Source of the DNA: G020354945 sp964570585
Lineage (GTDB): Bacteria; Omnitrophota; Gorgyraeia; JABMRG01; JAFGKX01
DNA: 7,845 bases
NCBI GenBank assembly: GCA_964570585.1
Contig: CAZMYR010000055.1
Location: 1 to 7,845, forward strand
Reading direction: 5' to 3'
Below, one piece after another: positions 1 through 5,430 of this stretch; positions within the stretch are counted from its first letter, which is position 1; each line of letters opens with the position of its first letter. The notes beneath the pieces were generated by a model. The model made no database searches and was not told where the DNA came from. It worked only from the letters and a program-made list of their open reading frames with translations. Position numbers and translations under genes: made by a program.

Positions 1-501
1 CTTCCAGTCATCCTTCCACTTATAATTTCCTGTTGCGTTATCAAGATAACAATAGTTAAATTCTAATTTGTTAACACGTTCAAGCAAAACTTCACCTTTG
101 CCGATTTCCTCCTCCCCGAGGGCCTGAGGGTATATCTTTTCTTCTTTGCGCAGGGCATTTTCTCCTGAATCATAAAAATATGCAATTCTGCCTAATTCAT
201 AATAGCTTTCAACCTCACTACTGCTTGAATCCGACTCGCTCAATACCAAGCCAGGGAACATAATAGAATCCTCTGTGCCCTCAAAAGCAATGTCTGAAAA
301 CTCAAAAGTATTTCTTAAATCGCAAGCCATCCTCTCGGTTGTAAGCCTTATATTGCGCGCATAAGCCCTATTTTCATTTCCCCTGCGCCAGGCATGTATT
401 CCATTAGCAAGAACAGAATATACCGCTACTCCAACCAGAGAAACAAGCGTTATACTTATCAGAAGCTCAACGAATGTAAATGCGCATTGCGCATTGCGCA
501 T
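1..501 (-). CDS. gspJ: GspJ-like minor pseudopilin, 3' end outside window
   Basis: Partial gene for a T2SS minor pseudopilin of the GspJ type, which with GspI and GspK forms the tip of the periplasmic pseudopilus. Translating 501 down to 1 gives 167 residues with no stop. Residues 8-27 are the hydrophobic type IV pilin-like helix, beginning FTFVELLIS with the conserved Glu at mature position 5. The soluble part has GspJ-like features: a helix with TTERMACDLRN near residues 53-63 and a late Tyr/Trp-rich strand (FNYCYLDNATG, then WKDDWK). The nearest in-frame ATG (499-501) gives the leader MRNAQCA, so position -1 is Ala instead of the usual Gly. This ATG and the whole leader lie inside a GC-rich heptamer repeat, with no Shine-Dalgarno sequence before them; an in-frame TTG further upstream is an alternative start. 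It follows gspI, as in standard gsp operons. The GspJ assignment rests on gene order and pattern, not a database match. Confidence 0.8.
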   Translation of the reverse strand, partial: MRNAQCAFTFVELLISITLVSLVGVAVYSVLANGIHAWRRGNENRAYARNIRLTTERMACDLRNTFEFSDIAFEGTEDSIMFPGLVLSESDSSSSEVESYYELGRIAYFYDSGENALRKEEKIYPQALGEEEIGKGEVLLERVNKLEFNYCYLDNATGNYKWKDDWK

Positions 502-682
502 TGCGTTGTGTGTGTTGCGCAATACGCACGATGCATCACGCCCCGAGAAATTCGAAGAATTTCCGGCCCCGTGGAATTTCTCAAAGAGAAATTCCCGGGA
601 TTTAGTCCCTGAAATTGTTTTACAATTTCTAGGGAGACTAAGTCCTCGGAATTTCAAAGAAATTCCAGAGGGCACGACGAAA
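483..682. repeat. GC-rich heptamer element, copy 1, interrupted by a hairpin block
   Basis: This fills the gap between gspI and gspJ. On the plus strand the left part is a run of 7-bp units (CGCATTG three times at 483-503, then CGTTGTG, TGTGTTG), followed by CG and inverted units (CAATACG 520-526, CACGATG 527-533, CATCACG 534-540). The array then breaks at 541 for a block of hairpins and resumes with CACGACG plus AAA at 673-682, the same ending seen in the two other copies. The left edge forms the leader codons of gspJ. The right edge lies 4 nt after the gspI stop codon. Confidence 0.85.
541..672. repeat. Four-hairpin block nested in the heptamer element
   Basis: Four consecutive stem-loops share the stem words GAAATTC/GAATTTC. 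They are 547-553 with 557-563 (7 bp, 3-nt loop); 573-582 with 586-595 (10 bp perfect, AAA loop); 598-617 with 623-645 (7-bp inner stem around a TTTTA loop, extended by a G-T-tolerant outer stem with a small bulge); and 648-655 with 659-666 (8 bp, AAA loop). The block separates the ends of one heptamer element, so it looks like a later insertion. It would lie in the mRNA between gspI and gspJ. I cannot name the family; none of the stems is followed by the T-run of a Rho-independent terminator. Confidence 0.8.
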
Positions 683-686
683 GTAT

Positions 687-1244
687 TCATTCTTCCTCAA
701 TAGGGCTGCGCATATATGTAACCAGGGGAATTTCGCCTTTTCTCTTCCCTTCTTTCCATGCAAGAGTCGCTTTAACTTCATTTAAATTTTCGTATTCTTC
801 AGCAATCTCTTCTATTCCTTCCCATCCGGCAGAGGTTATTTTCACCTCCCACGCACATTGTAAATCCTCGAATTCAAATTTCTCTCTTAAACCGTTGGCA
901 AACGCATCCCAGTCTTCCTTAGCCCGTATTTGCACCTCGGCGAGCTTATTTTCAGTCATAAAGGTTGCTTTTAAATTATCCTCTGAAATGCGCAGGATAT
1001 TAAGAGAATGACCAAATGCCTGCAGAATCAAAACCAGGCCTATCGATAAAATAGCTACGCTGACCATTATTTCGATCAGCGTAAATCCGTATTGCGTTGT
1101 ACGTTGTGCGTATTGTGTGGTGCGTATTGCGTTGTGCGTATTACACAATACGCACGACGCACGACGCAAAGCGCACGACGCAATACGCACGATGAAAATC
1201 GCACGACGCACGACGAAACTACTCTTCCCAATTAGTAGTATCAT
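687..1244 (-). CDS. gspI: GspI-like minor pseudopilin with repeat-encoded leader
   Basis: A T2SS minor pseudopilin of the GspI type, which nucleates the pseudopilus tip with GspJ and GspK. Counting from the ATG at 1242-1244 the product is 185 residues. Cleavage would fall between G53 and F54, giving a mature N-terminus FTLIEIMVSVAILS with Glu at position 5. MTENKLAEVQ (about residues 95-104) matches the GspI region usually written A-E-N-x-L-A-E. Residues 1-52 are abnormal: they are encoded almost wholly by the GC-rich repeat, and leaders of this class are usually much shorter. The ATG at 1244 lies 26 nt inside gspG, with a GAAGG-like sequence 5 nt upstream. A TTG at 1146-1148 would give a 21-residue leader rich in Arg but has no ribosome site. 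The true start is unresolved; the mature part is secure. Confidence 0.82.
   Translation of the reverse strand: MILLIGKSSFVVRRAIFIVRIASCALRRASCVLCNTHNAIRTTQYAQRTTQYGFTLIEIMVSVAILSIGLVLILQAFGHSLNILRISEDNLKATFMTENKLAEVQIRAKEDWDAFANGLREKFEFEDLQCAWEVKITSAGWEGIEEIAEEYENLNEVKATLAWKEGKRKGEIPLVTYMRSPIEEE
1088..1218. repeat. GC-rich heptamer element, copy 2 (longest)
   Basis: Strict 7-bp periodicity is visible throughout. Eight units of the CGTATTG/CGTTGTG type run from 1088 to 1143, CA follows, and ten inverted units of the CAATACG/CACGACG type run from 1146 to 1215, ending with AAA (1216-1218). The two halves are roughly complementary, so a long imperfect hairpin is expected in DNA or mRNA. The right edge touches the gspG stop codon (1219-1221) with no spacer. 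The left edge touches the Gly codon that precedes the mature GspI sequence. The element therefore occupies the complete gspG-gspI junction, including the place where the gspI ribosome site, start codon and leader should be. Confidence 0.9.
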
Positions 1245-1614
1245 CGTTGCCTTCTACTCCATCGGGCCCCAGTGAATATAAATCGTAGTCTTTTCCGTGA
1301 GAGCCGGGGCGCCTATATTGATAGACATTGCCCCAGGGATCTATGGGTTTCTTTTTAATATAAGGCCCATTCCAATTCTTTAACCCACCCGGGTTGGTAA
1401 GAAGCGCATTAAGGGTATTTGGGTATTTGCCGTTATCCAGTTCATAAAGATCTAATGCCAAAGGTATATTAGAAGTAACGTCTGTTTTAGCGATAGCAAT
1501 CTTGGCCTGTTCTGAACGACCGGCCAATCTCGGCACTATCATCGCTGCCAAGGCCCCAATGATGACTACTACTAGTAACAACTCAACCAACGTAAAACCA
1601 TTCTTACATTTCAC
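1219..1614 (-). CDS. gspG: GspG major pseudopilin
   Basis: The major subunit of the T2SS pseudopilus, which polymerises in the periplasm to push substrates through the outer-membrane secretin. The 131-residue product has a short basic leader (MKCKNG), a prepilin peptidase site between G6 and F7, and FTLVELLLVVVIIGALAAMI as the hydrophobic assembly helix with Glu5 of the mature chain at residue 11. The C-terminal half carries GspG signatures: YPNTLNALL (64-72), PIDPWGNVYQY (90-100) and DYDLYSLGPDG (109-119), followed by a D-D pair at 124-125; this acidic loop binds calcium in characterised GspG proteins. Start is GTG at 1612-1614, chosen because GGGAGG (1623-1628) lies 8 nt upstream. Length fits the family. 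A long gap holding an AT-rich repeat separates it from gspF. Confidence 0.95.
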   Translation of the reverse strand: MKCKNGFTLVELLLVVVIIGALAAMIVPRLAGRSEQAKIAIAKTDVTSNIPLALDLYELDNGKYPNTLNALLTNPGGLKNWNGPYIKKKPIDPWGNVYQYRRPGSHGKDYDLYSLGPDGVEGNDDTTNWEE

Positions 1615-1622
1615 TTTAAATA

Positions 1623-1628
1623 CCTCCC
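1623..1628 (-). promoter_or_regulatory. Shine-Dalgarno site of gspG
   Basis: GGGAGG on the minus strand, 8 nt before a GTG codon. It settles the gspG start as GTG. It also shows that here the repeat stops short of the native translation signal, unlike at gspI and gspJ. Confidence 0.85.
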
Positions 1629-1633
1629 AACTT

Positions 1634-1764
1634 AAATCCTAAATCCGAATATCTAAATCCTAAACAAATCCAAATTTCTAAATCCAAATATTCTAAACTT
1701 CGATGTTTTGAATTTCGAACATTTAAATTTTGATATTGTTTAGAATTTAGGGTTTAGAGTTTAG
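1634..1764. repeat. AT-rich heptamer element, copy A
   Basis: This occupies the gspF-gspG gap, starting 8 nt after the gspF stop codon. Its 112-bp core (1653-1764) is identical to the core of the copy at 7169-7280 and differs by one base from that at 3409-3520. All three are in the same orientation. The left part consists of roughly 7-bp units such as CTAAATC and ATCCAAA; the right part is the inverse type (TTTAGAA, TTTAGGG, TTTAGAG). It lacks the extra 52 bp that the other two copies share after the core. Confidence 0.92.
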
Positions 1765-1772
1765 AATTCTTT

Positions 1773-3017
1773 TTATCTTACTCCTAAATTTATTTGAAAA
1801 ATTGGTAAAAGCATAGCAAAAACAATGAATCCCACCAAAAGGCCCATGAGCAAAATTATTGCCGGTTCAAGCAAAGAGGTAATTATGTTGGTCGTCTTAT
1901 CTACATCGCGCTCATAAAAGTTAGCCGCCTCCGATAAGGCCTCTTCTAAATTTCCCCCTTTTTCCCCTACGGCAAGCATATTGGTCATAAAACGGGGAAA
2001 CCAGGAAGACTTCCTCATACTTTGCTCAAGCGACATCCCGTCAATGATATCCTTATACACCGCCTCTAACTCTAACTTAAATATCTCATTATCTAAAGTC
2101 GGTATGGTTATCTTTATCGCTTGCAACAAGGGAATACCATTGGCAAGTAGGAGGGCTAAAGTGCGGGAAAATCTCGCAACCATCGACTTCTTTATAAAAT
2201 CGCCCAGGAGCGGCAATCTTAATTTAAGTCTATCAAAAACTATTCTTTCTCTCTTTCCCGCCCCGCTTCGTTTAAGGATAACAACTATAAGGACAACCAT
2301 TAGCAGCATCCAGTGCCAATAGCTTTTAATCTGGCGGCTTAAGAAAAGCAAGAGCCTTGTGGGTAAAGGTAAGGTCTGGCCTATCTCATTAAATAAAGTA
2401 CTCATCCGCGGGATGACAAACCCAAGTAAAATAAATACAGTTATTACTCCGACTATTATTATAAAGACGGGATAGGCCAAGGCTTGAGTTACTTTAGCCC
2501 TTATTGCTTCTTCTTTACTTCTAAAATCGGCCAGTCGCATTAAGGTCTTGTCCAATAGCCCTCCGCTTTCTCCCGATTGAATCATATTGATATAAACGGG
2601 GGGGAAGACATCATGGTATCTACTCAAGGCCTGCGATAGTGTCCGGCCGTTTCTTATTTCATTCCGGATATGGGCGATTATTCTCCGTAAATCTGCGTTC
2701 TCGGTCTGTTCATAGAGGACATTTACAGCCTCTAAAAGCGGGACTCTGGACTTAACTAAACTGGCCAATTGTTCGGTAAATATAGTCAGGTCCTTGGCGC
2801 GAACTTTCTTAAAAAACCCTAACAGCTTAATCTGCTTAGAGCTCTCCGGCCTTGGGGATTCTTTCTTAGGAGATTCTTTCTCGGCGGGAAAAACACGGAT
2901 GGGCACATAACCCGTCTGGCTTAATTTATCCACTGCTGCATTCTGATTTGCGGCTTCGATTGTTCCTTTGATAATTTCTTTTGGGCCCTTTTTTGCCTCG
3001 TAACTGAATCTTGGCAT
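1773..3017 (-). CDS. gspF: GspF inner-membrane platform protein
   Basis: The polytopic inner-membrane platform protein of the T2SS, which links the GspE motor to pseudopilus assembly. I start it at ATG 3015-3017 (MPRFSYEAKKG), giving 414 residues, close to the usual length of about 400. Residues 1-44 are the N-terminal strand region typical of GspF/PilC. Two T2SSF domains follow (about 75-200 and 280-402), each with the hallmark G-E-x-G-G-x-L: GESGGLL at 149-155 and GEKGGNL at 351-357. Likely membrane segments are about 183-203, 235-249 and 383-405. A longer reading from ATG 3041 would add only residues encoded by the heptamer repeat and is unlikely. No clear ribosome site precedes the chosen ATG; the repeat offers only GGA 6 nt upstream. 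It lies downstream of atpC and upstream of gspG. Confidence 0.94.
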   Translation of the reverse strand: MPRFSYEAKKGPKEIIKGTIEAANQNAAVDKLSQTGYVPIRVFPAEKESPKKESPRPESSKQIKLLGFFKKVRAKDLTIFTEQLASLVKSRVPLLEAVNVLYEQTENADLRRIIAHIRNEIRNGRTLSQALSRYHDVFPPVYINMIQSGESGGLLDKTLMRLADFRSKEEAIRAKVTQALAYPVFIIIVGVITVFILLGFVIPRMSTLFNEIGQTLPLPTRLLLFLSRQIKSYWHWMLLMVVLIVVILKRSGAGKRERIVFDRLKLRLPLLGDFIKKSMVARFSRTLALLLANGIPLLQAIKITIPTLDNEIFKLELEAVYKDIIDGMSLEQSMRKSSWFPRFMTNMLAVGEKGGNLEEALSEAANFYERDVDKTTNIITSLLEPAIILLMGLLVGFIVFAMLLPIFQINLGVR

Positions 3018-3019
3018 TT

Positions 3020-3100
3020 TAGTCCATAGTCCATAGACCATAGTCCATAATCCATAGTTTTGTTTTTTTCTATGGACTATTGACTATCGACTATTAACTA
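3020..3100. repeat. TAGTCCA/CTATGGA heptamer inverted element
   Basis: This lies between atpC and gspF. The left arm (3020-3057) is five 7-bp units of the TAGTCCA type plus TAG. The right arm (3070-3100) is four inverted units of the CTATGGA type, drifting to CTATTAA, plus CTA. A T-rich loop of 12 bp separates the arms, so a hairpin can form. The right edge lies 4 nt after the atpC stop codon; the left edge lies 2 nt before the gspF start codon. It is a separate sequence family from the GC-rich and AT-rich elements but has the same architecture. Confidence 0.88.
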
Positions 3101-3104
3101 ATCT

Positions 3105-3341
3105 TTACTTCTCTATGAGTACAAAAAGCTCATTCCCCTTCATCCCGGCAATGCCTGTCTTAATCGGTCCCAGTTCTTTCTCGTCTACCCTAATCGTCCC
3201 TTCTTTCAGACAGCAAACTATCGGCTGGTGAAAATCTAAGATAGAAAGTTCGCCCTCTTCACCGGGCAGGACAACAGAGCTGGCCATATCTGCAAATATA
3301 GGTTGTGCCTTTTCTATATCCAGTATAGATACCCTAAACAA
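3105..3341 (-). CDS. atpC: ATP synthase F1 epsilon subunit, short form
   Basis: Epsilon subunit of the F1 ATP synthase central stalk, on the cytoplasmic face of the membrane. The 78-residue product covers only the N-terminal beta-sandwich domain. It starts like other epsilon proteins (FRVSILDIEKAQPIF) and has the diagnostic LPGEEGELSILDFHQPI at about 25-41, where the family usually has P-G-x-x-G-E-L-G-I-L. The C-terminal helical hairpin that inhibits ATP hydrolysis in many bacteria is absent, as is known for several short bacterial epsilons. Start is TTG at 3339-3341, supported by GAGG 6 nt upstream. It would normally follow atpD directly, but here two gspE genes and two repeat copies separate them. 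A weak promoter candidate precedes it. Confidence 0.88.
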   Translation of the reverse strand: MFRVSILDIEKAQPIFADMASSVVLPGEEGELSILDFHQPIVCCLKEGTIRVDEKELGPIKTGIAGMKGNELFVLIEK

Positions 3342-3347
3342 ATATAA

Positions 3348-3351
3348 CCTC
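3348..3351 (-). promoter_or_regulatory. Shine-Dalgarno site of atpC
   Basis: GAGG on the minus strand, 6 nt before a TTG codon. This is the main reason for accepting a TTG start, together with the match of the first residues to epsilon N-termini. Confidence 0.65.
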
Positions 3352-3370
3352 GGACAAGCTTCGTTTTATT

Positions 3371-3398
3371 GTTATACTGTTATTTAGTTAAATCCCAA
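3371..3398 (-). promoter_or_regulatory. Possible sigma70-type promoter for atpC
   Basis: On the minus strand TTGGGA (3393-3398, 4 of 6 to consensus) is followed after 16 bp by TATAAC (3371-3376, 5 of 6). Transcription would begin near 3364, ahead of the atpC ribosome site. The -35 box overlaps the end of the AT-rich repeat. In such AT-rich DNA a match of this quality can arise by chance, so this is a suggestion only. Confidence 0.3.
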
Positions 3399-3572
3399 AG
3401 CCTAATATCTAAATCCTAAACAAATCCAGATTTCTAAATCCAAATATTCTAAACTTCGATGTTTTGAATTTCGAACATTTAAATTTTGATATTGTTTAGA
3501 ATTTAGGGTTTAGAGTTTAGTATTTTATTTTAATATTTTGGTCATTTGATATTGTTTAGAATTTAGAGTTTA
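3391..3572. repeat. AT-rich heptamer element, copy B
   Basis: This lies between gspE2 and atpC. The segment 3409-3572 aligns without gaps to 7169-7332 over 164 bp with three differences (at 3429, 3559 and 3567). Both copies have the same orientation and share a 52-bp extension after the core that copy A lacks. Within the extension the words GATATTGTTTAGAATTTAG and TAGAGTTTA recur, so the right half has partly duplicated. It begins 30 nt after the gspE2 stop codon. Confidence 0.92.
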
Positions 3573-3602
3573 AATAAGTTGACAATATAGCAATATATAA
3601 GA

Positions 3603-5351
3603 TTATTCCTCCAGCTGGGTGACCCGCATTGCCTCACCCGGCGTAGTCGCCCCCTCAATAACCTTCTTCCAGCCAGATATGCGCAGCGCCTCCATTCCCT
3701 GCTTGATTGCCTCTTCTCTTATCCTGTCAGTTGAGGCCTTCGCTAAGATTAATTCCTTGATGGCCTTATTCACTACTAAAATTTCATAAATAGCCGTTCT
3801 TTCTTTAAAACCGGTAAAGTTACATACCTCACAGCCCTTTCCTCTATAGAAGGTGATATCGGATTCTCTAAGCGTGCCGAGTTTCTCTCGCTTTAGGGAA
3901 TTATCCTGGCAGATTCGGCGAAATTGAGCTATCTCTTCCGCTATCTGCCTTTTAACTTCTTCGCCTACTTGCGTGTCTTCTTCTTTGCATTTGGGGCAAA
4001 TCACCCGCACCAGTCTCTGGGCAATAAAGGCCACCGCAGAAGAGGCTATTAAAAACGGCTCAATGCCTATGTCTAAAAGACGCGTAACACTCCCGGCAGC
4101 ATCGTTTGTGTGCACGGTAGAAAAAATTAAATGACCTGTCAAAGCAATCCTGATAGCCAGTTCCGCTGTCTCAAAATCTCTTACCTCTCCTACCATCATT
4201 ACATCAGGGTCGTGCCGCAGTACGCTCCTTAAGCCCAGGGCAAAGCTTAAGCCTATTTCCGGCACAATTTGAATTTGACTGATCCCTTCAAGCTCATACT
4301 CTATGGGGTCCTCTATAGTAATAATTTTATTTTCGCTGCTTTTTATTTTATTCAGGCAAGCATACAATGTGGTGGTCTTTCCGCTTCCTGTGGGTCCGGA
4401 AACAAAAATTATTCCGTGCGGCCTTTTGATTAAGGCCTCTAAAACCTTGGAGTCCCCCGCTTCAAGGCCTAAGCCTTTCAGACTGAAGAGCATCTTGGCG
4501 GGAAGAATCCTTATTACCACACCTTCTCCATAACGGGTAGGGATAATGGAAATTCTTAAATCGAATTCCTCTTTACCTATCTTTACCACGGCGCGGCCGT
4601 CCTGAGGAAGCCTGCGTTCTACGATATCCAATTTAGACATTATCTTTATACGAGAAACAATTGCCGGAAAAAGGCTCGCCATATCCGCAGGGATATTGGC
4701 ATTATAAAGTATCCCGTCAATGCGATACCTTAAGCCCATCTTTCCTCTAAAAGGCTCGATATGAACATCCGAGGCCCGCTTTTCGTGGGCCTCTAAGATT
4801 ATCTGATTTACCAATTTAACTACCGAAGCGGCTTCGGCTAATTTTTCTATATCCTCTACTTTCTCCACTGGCTCAGCAGCCTGAATTGTCTCTTTGGGGG
4901 CTTTGTCAATAATCCTCTCGATAGTCTCTGCGCCCACGCCGTAATATTTCTCGATTGCTTTGACGATTTCATTTTCAACTGCCAAAATCGGAACAACCTC
5001 ATATCCCAAAAACATCTTCACATCATCTAATGAACGTAAAGGGTCAAATGTGGCAATGGTCAACTTTCCATCTGCCCATTTTATAGGGATTATTTTATAG
5101 TGCCAGGCAAATTTAGGTGGGACCTTCTTGATAGCGGCAAGGTCGATAGTAGTATCCTGTAATCTGACAAAGGGAATATTAAGTTGTTCGGAAAGAACAG
5201 ATAAAAGCTGCTTTTCCCGTAAGTATCCCAAATTAACCAATGTCTTGCCGATGGGTTCGCCTTTTCTTTCCTGCTCCTTAAGGGCCGTATCTAATTGTTT
5301 AGGCGTAATCAGCTTTTTGCTAATCAACATCTCTCCCAATTGCAACACCAT
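3603..5351 (-). CDS. gspE: GspE assembly ATPase, intact copy (GspE2)
   Basis: Cytoplasmic hexameric ATPase that powers T2SS pseudopilus assembly. ATG 5349-5351 is chosen because GAGAGG lies 7 nt upstream; the product is 582 residues. Residues 4-56 hold two 24-residue MshEN-type motifs separated by 5 residues (4-27 and 33-56), the fold that binds c-di-GMP in MshE; motif I here begins with Gln, not Arg. The ATPase core is complete: RASDVHIEPF (192-201), Walker A GPTGSGKT (319-326), TIEDPIEY (345-352), RHDPDVMMVGE (379-389) and both box histidines (H407, H414). Four cysteines (452, 455, 507, 510) form the zinc-binding module of GspE/PilB. The stretch between the Cys pairs is longer than in the neighbouring paralogue by about 15 residues. 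A longer reading from 5423 would include only repeat-encoded residues. Confidence 0.95.
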   Translation of the reverse strand: MVLQLGEMLISKKLITPKQLDTALKEQERKGEPIGKTLVNLGYLREKQLLSVLSEQLNIPFVRLQDTTIDLAAIKKVPPKFAWHYKIIPIKWADGKLTIATFDPLRSLDDVKMFLGYEVVPILAVENEIVKAIEKYYGVGAETIERIIDKAPKETIQAAEPVEKVEDIEKLAEAASVVKLVNQIILEAHEKRASDVHIEPFRGKMGLRYRIDGILYNANIPADMASLFPAIVSRIKIMSKLDIVERRLPQDGRAVVKIGKEEFDLRISIIPTRYGEGVVIRILPAKMLFSLKGLGLEAGDSKVLEALIKRPHGIIFVSGPTGSGKTTTLYACLNKIKSSENKIITIEDPIEYELEGISQIQIVPEIGLSFALGLRSVLRHDPDVMMVGEVRDFETAELAIRIALTGHLIFSTVHTNDAAGSVTRLLDIGIEPFLIASSAVAFIAQRLVRVICPKCKEEDTQVGEEVKRQIAEEIAQFRRICQDNSLKREKLGTLRESDITFYRGKGCEVCNFTGFKERTAIYEILVVNKAIKELILAKASTDRIREEAIKQGMEALRISGWKKVIEGATTPGEAMRVTQLEE

Positions 5352-5358
5352 CTCTTTA

Positions 5359-5364
5359 CCTCTC
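5359..5364 (-). promoter_or_regulatory. Shine-Dalgarno site of gspE2
   Basis: GAGAGG on the minus strand, 7 nt before ATG 5349-5351. The same word with nearly the same spacing precedes gspE1, consistent with duplication of gene plus ribosome site. It excludes the longer repeat-derived start at 5423. Confidence 0.85.
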
Positions 5365-5370
5365 TCTTTC

Positions 5371-5430
5371 TTATTGCGTATTGCGTTGTGCGTATTGCGC
5401 AATACGCACGACGAAATACGCACGACGAAA
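5371..5430. repeat. GC-rich heptamer element, copy 3
   Basis: This lies between gspE1 and gspE2. Units CGTATTG (5377-5383), CGTTGTG and CGTATTG are followed by CG and then by inverted units CAATACG (5400-5406), CACGACG, AAATACG, CACGACG and AAA (5428-5430). The AAA touches the gspE1 stop codon (5431-5433), exactly as copy 2 touches the gspG stop. The other edge ends just before the gspE2 ribosome site, leaving it intact. Confidence 0.9.

Noticed and set aside
394..703. Open frames on the plus strand across the gspJ start and hairpin block
   Set aside because: They run over repeat DNA and antisense to gspJ, have no family resemblance or ribosome site, and exist because the heptamers lack stop codons.
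483..1218. CRISPR array
   Set aside because: The units are 7 bp, contiguous and without spacers, and they switch strand in the middle; there are no cas genes.
3018..3041. Upstream ATG for gspF inside the TAGTCCA element
   Set aside because: The eight extra residues are encoded by repeat units, and MPRFSYEAK matches typical GspF starts.
3050..3072. Rho-independent terminator after atpC
   Set aside because: The T-run forms the loop of the inverted heptamers instead of following a stem, and on the coding strand it is an A-run.
3579..3606. TTGACA with a GATTAT box 16 bp later on the plus strand, as an antisense promoter into gspE2
   Set aside because: The -10 match is only 4 of 6 in very AT-rich DNA, and no plus-strand gene lies downstream.
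5352..5423. Upstream start for gspE2 giving 24 more residues
   Set aside because: The extension is mostly repeat-encoded, and a strong GAGAGG site fits the ATG at 5349-5351, where similarity to GspE1 begins.
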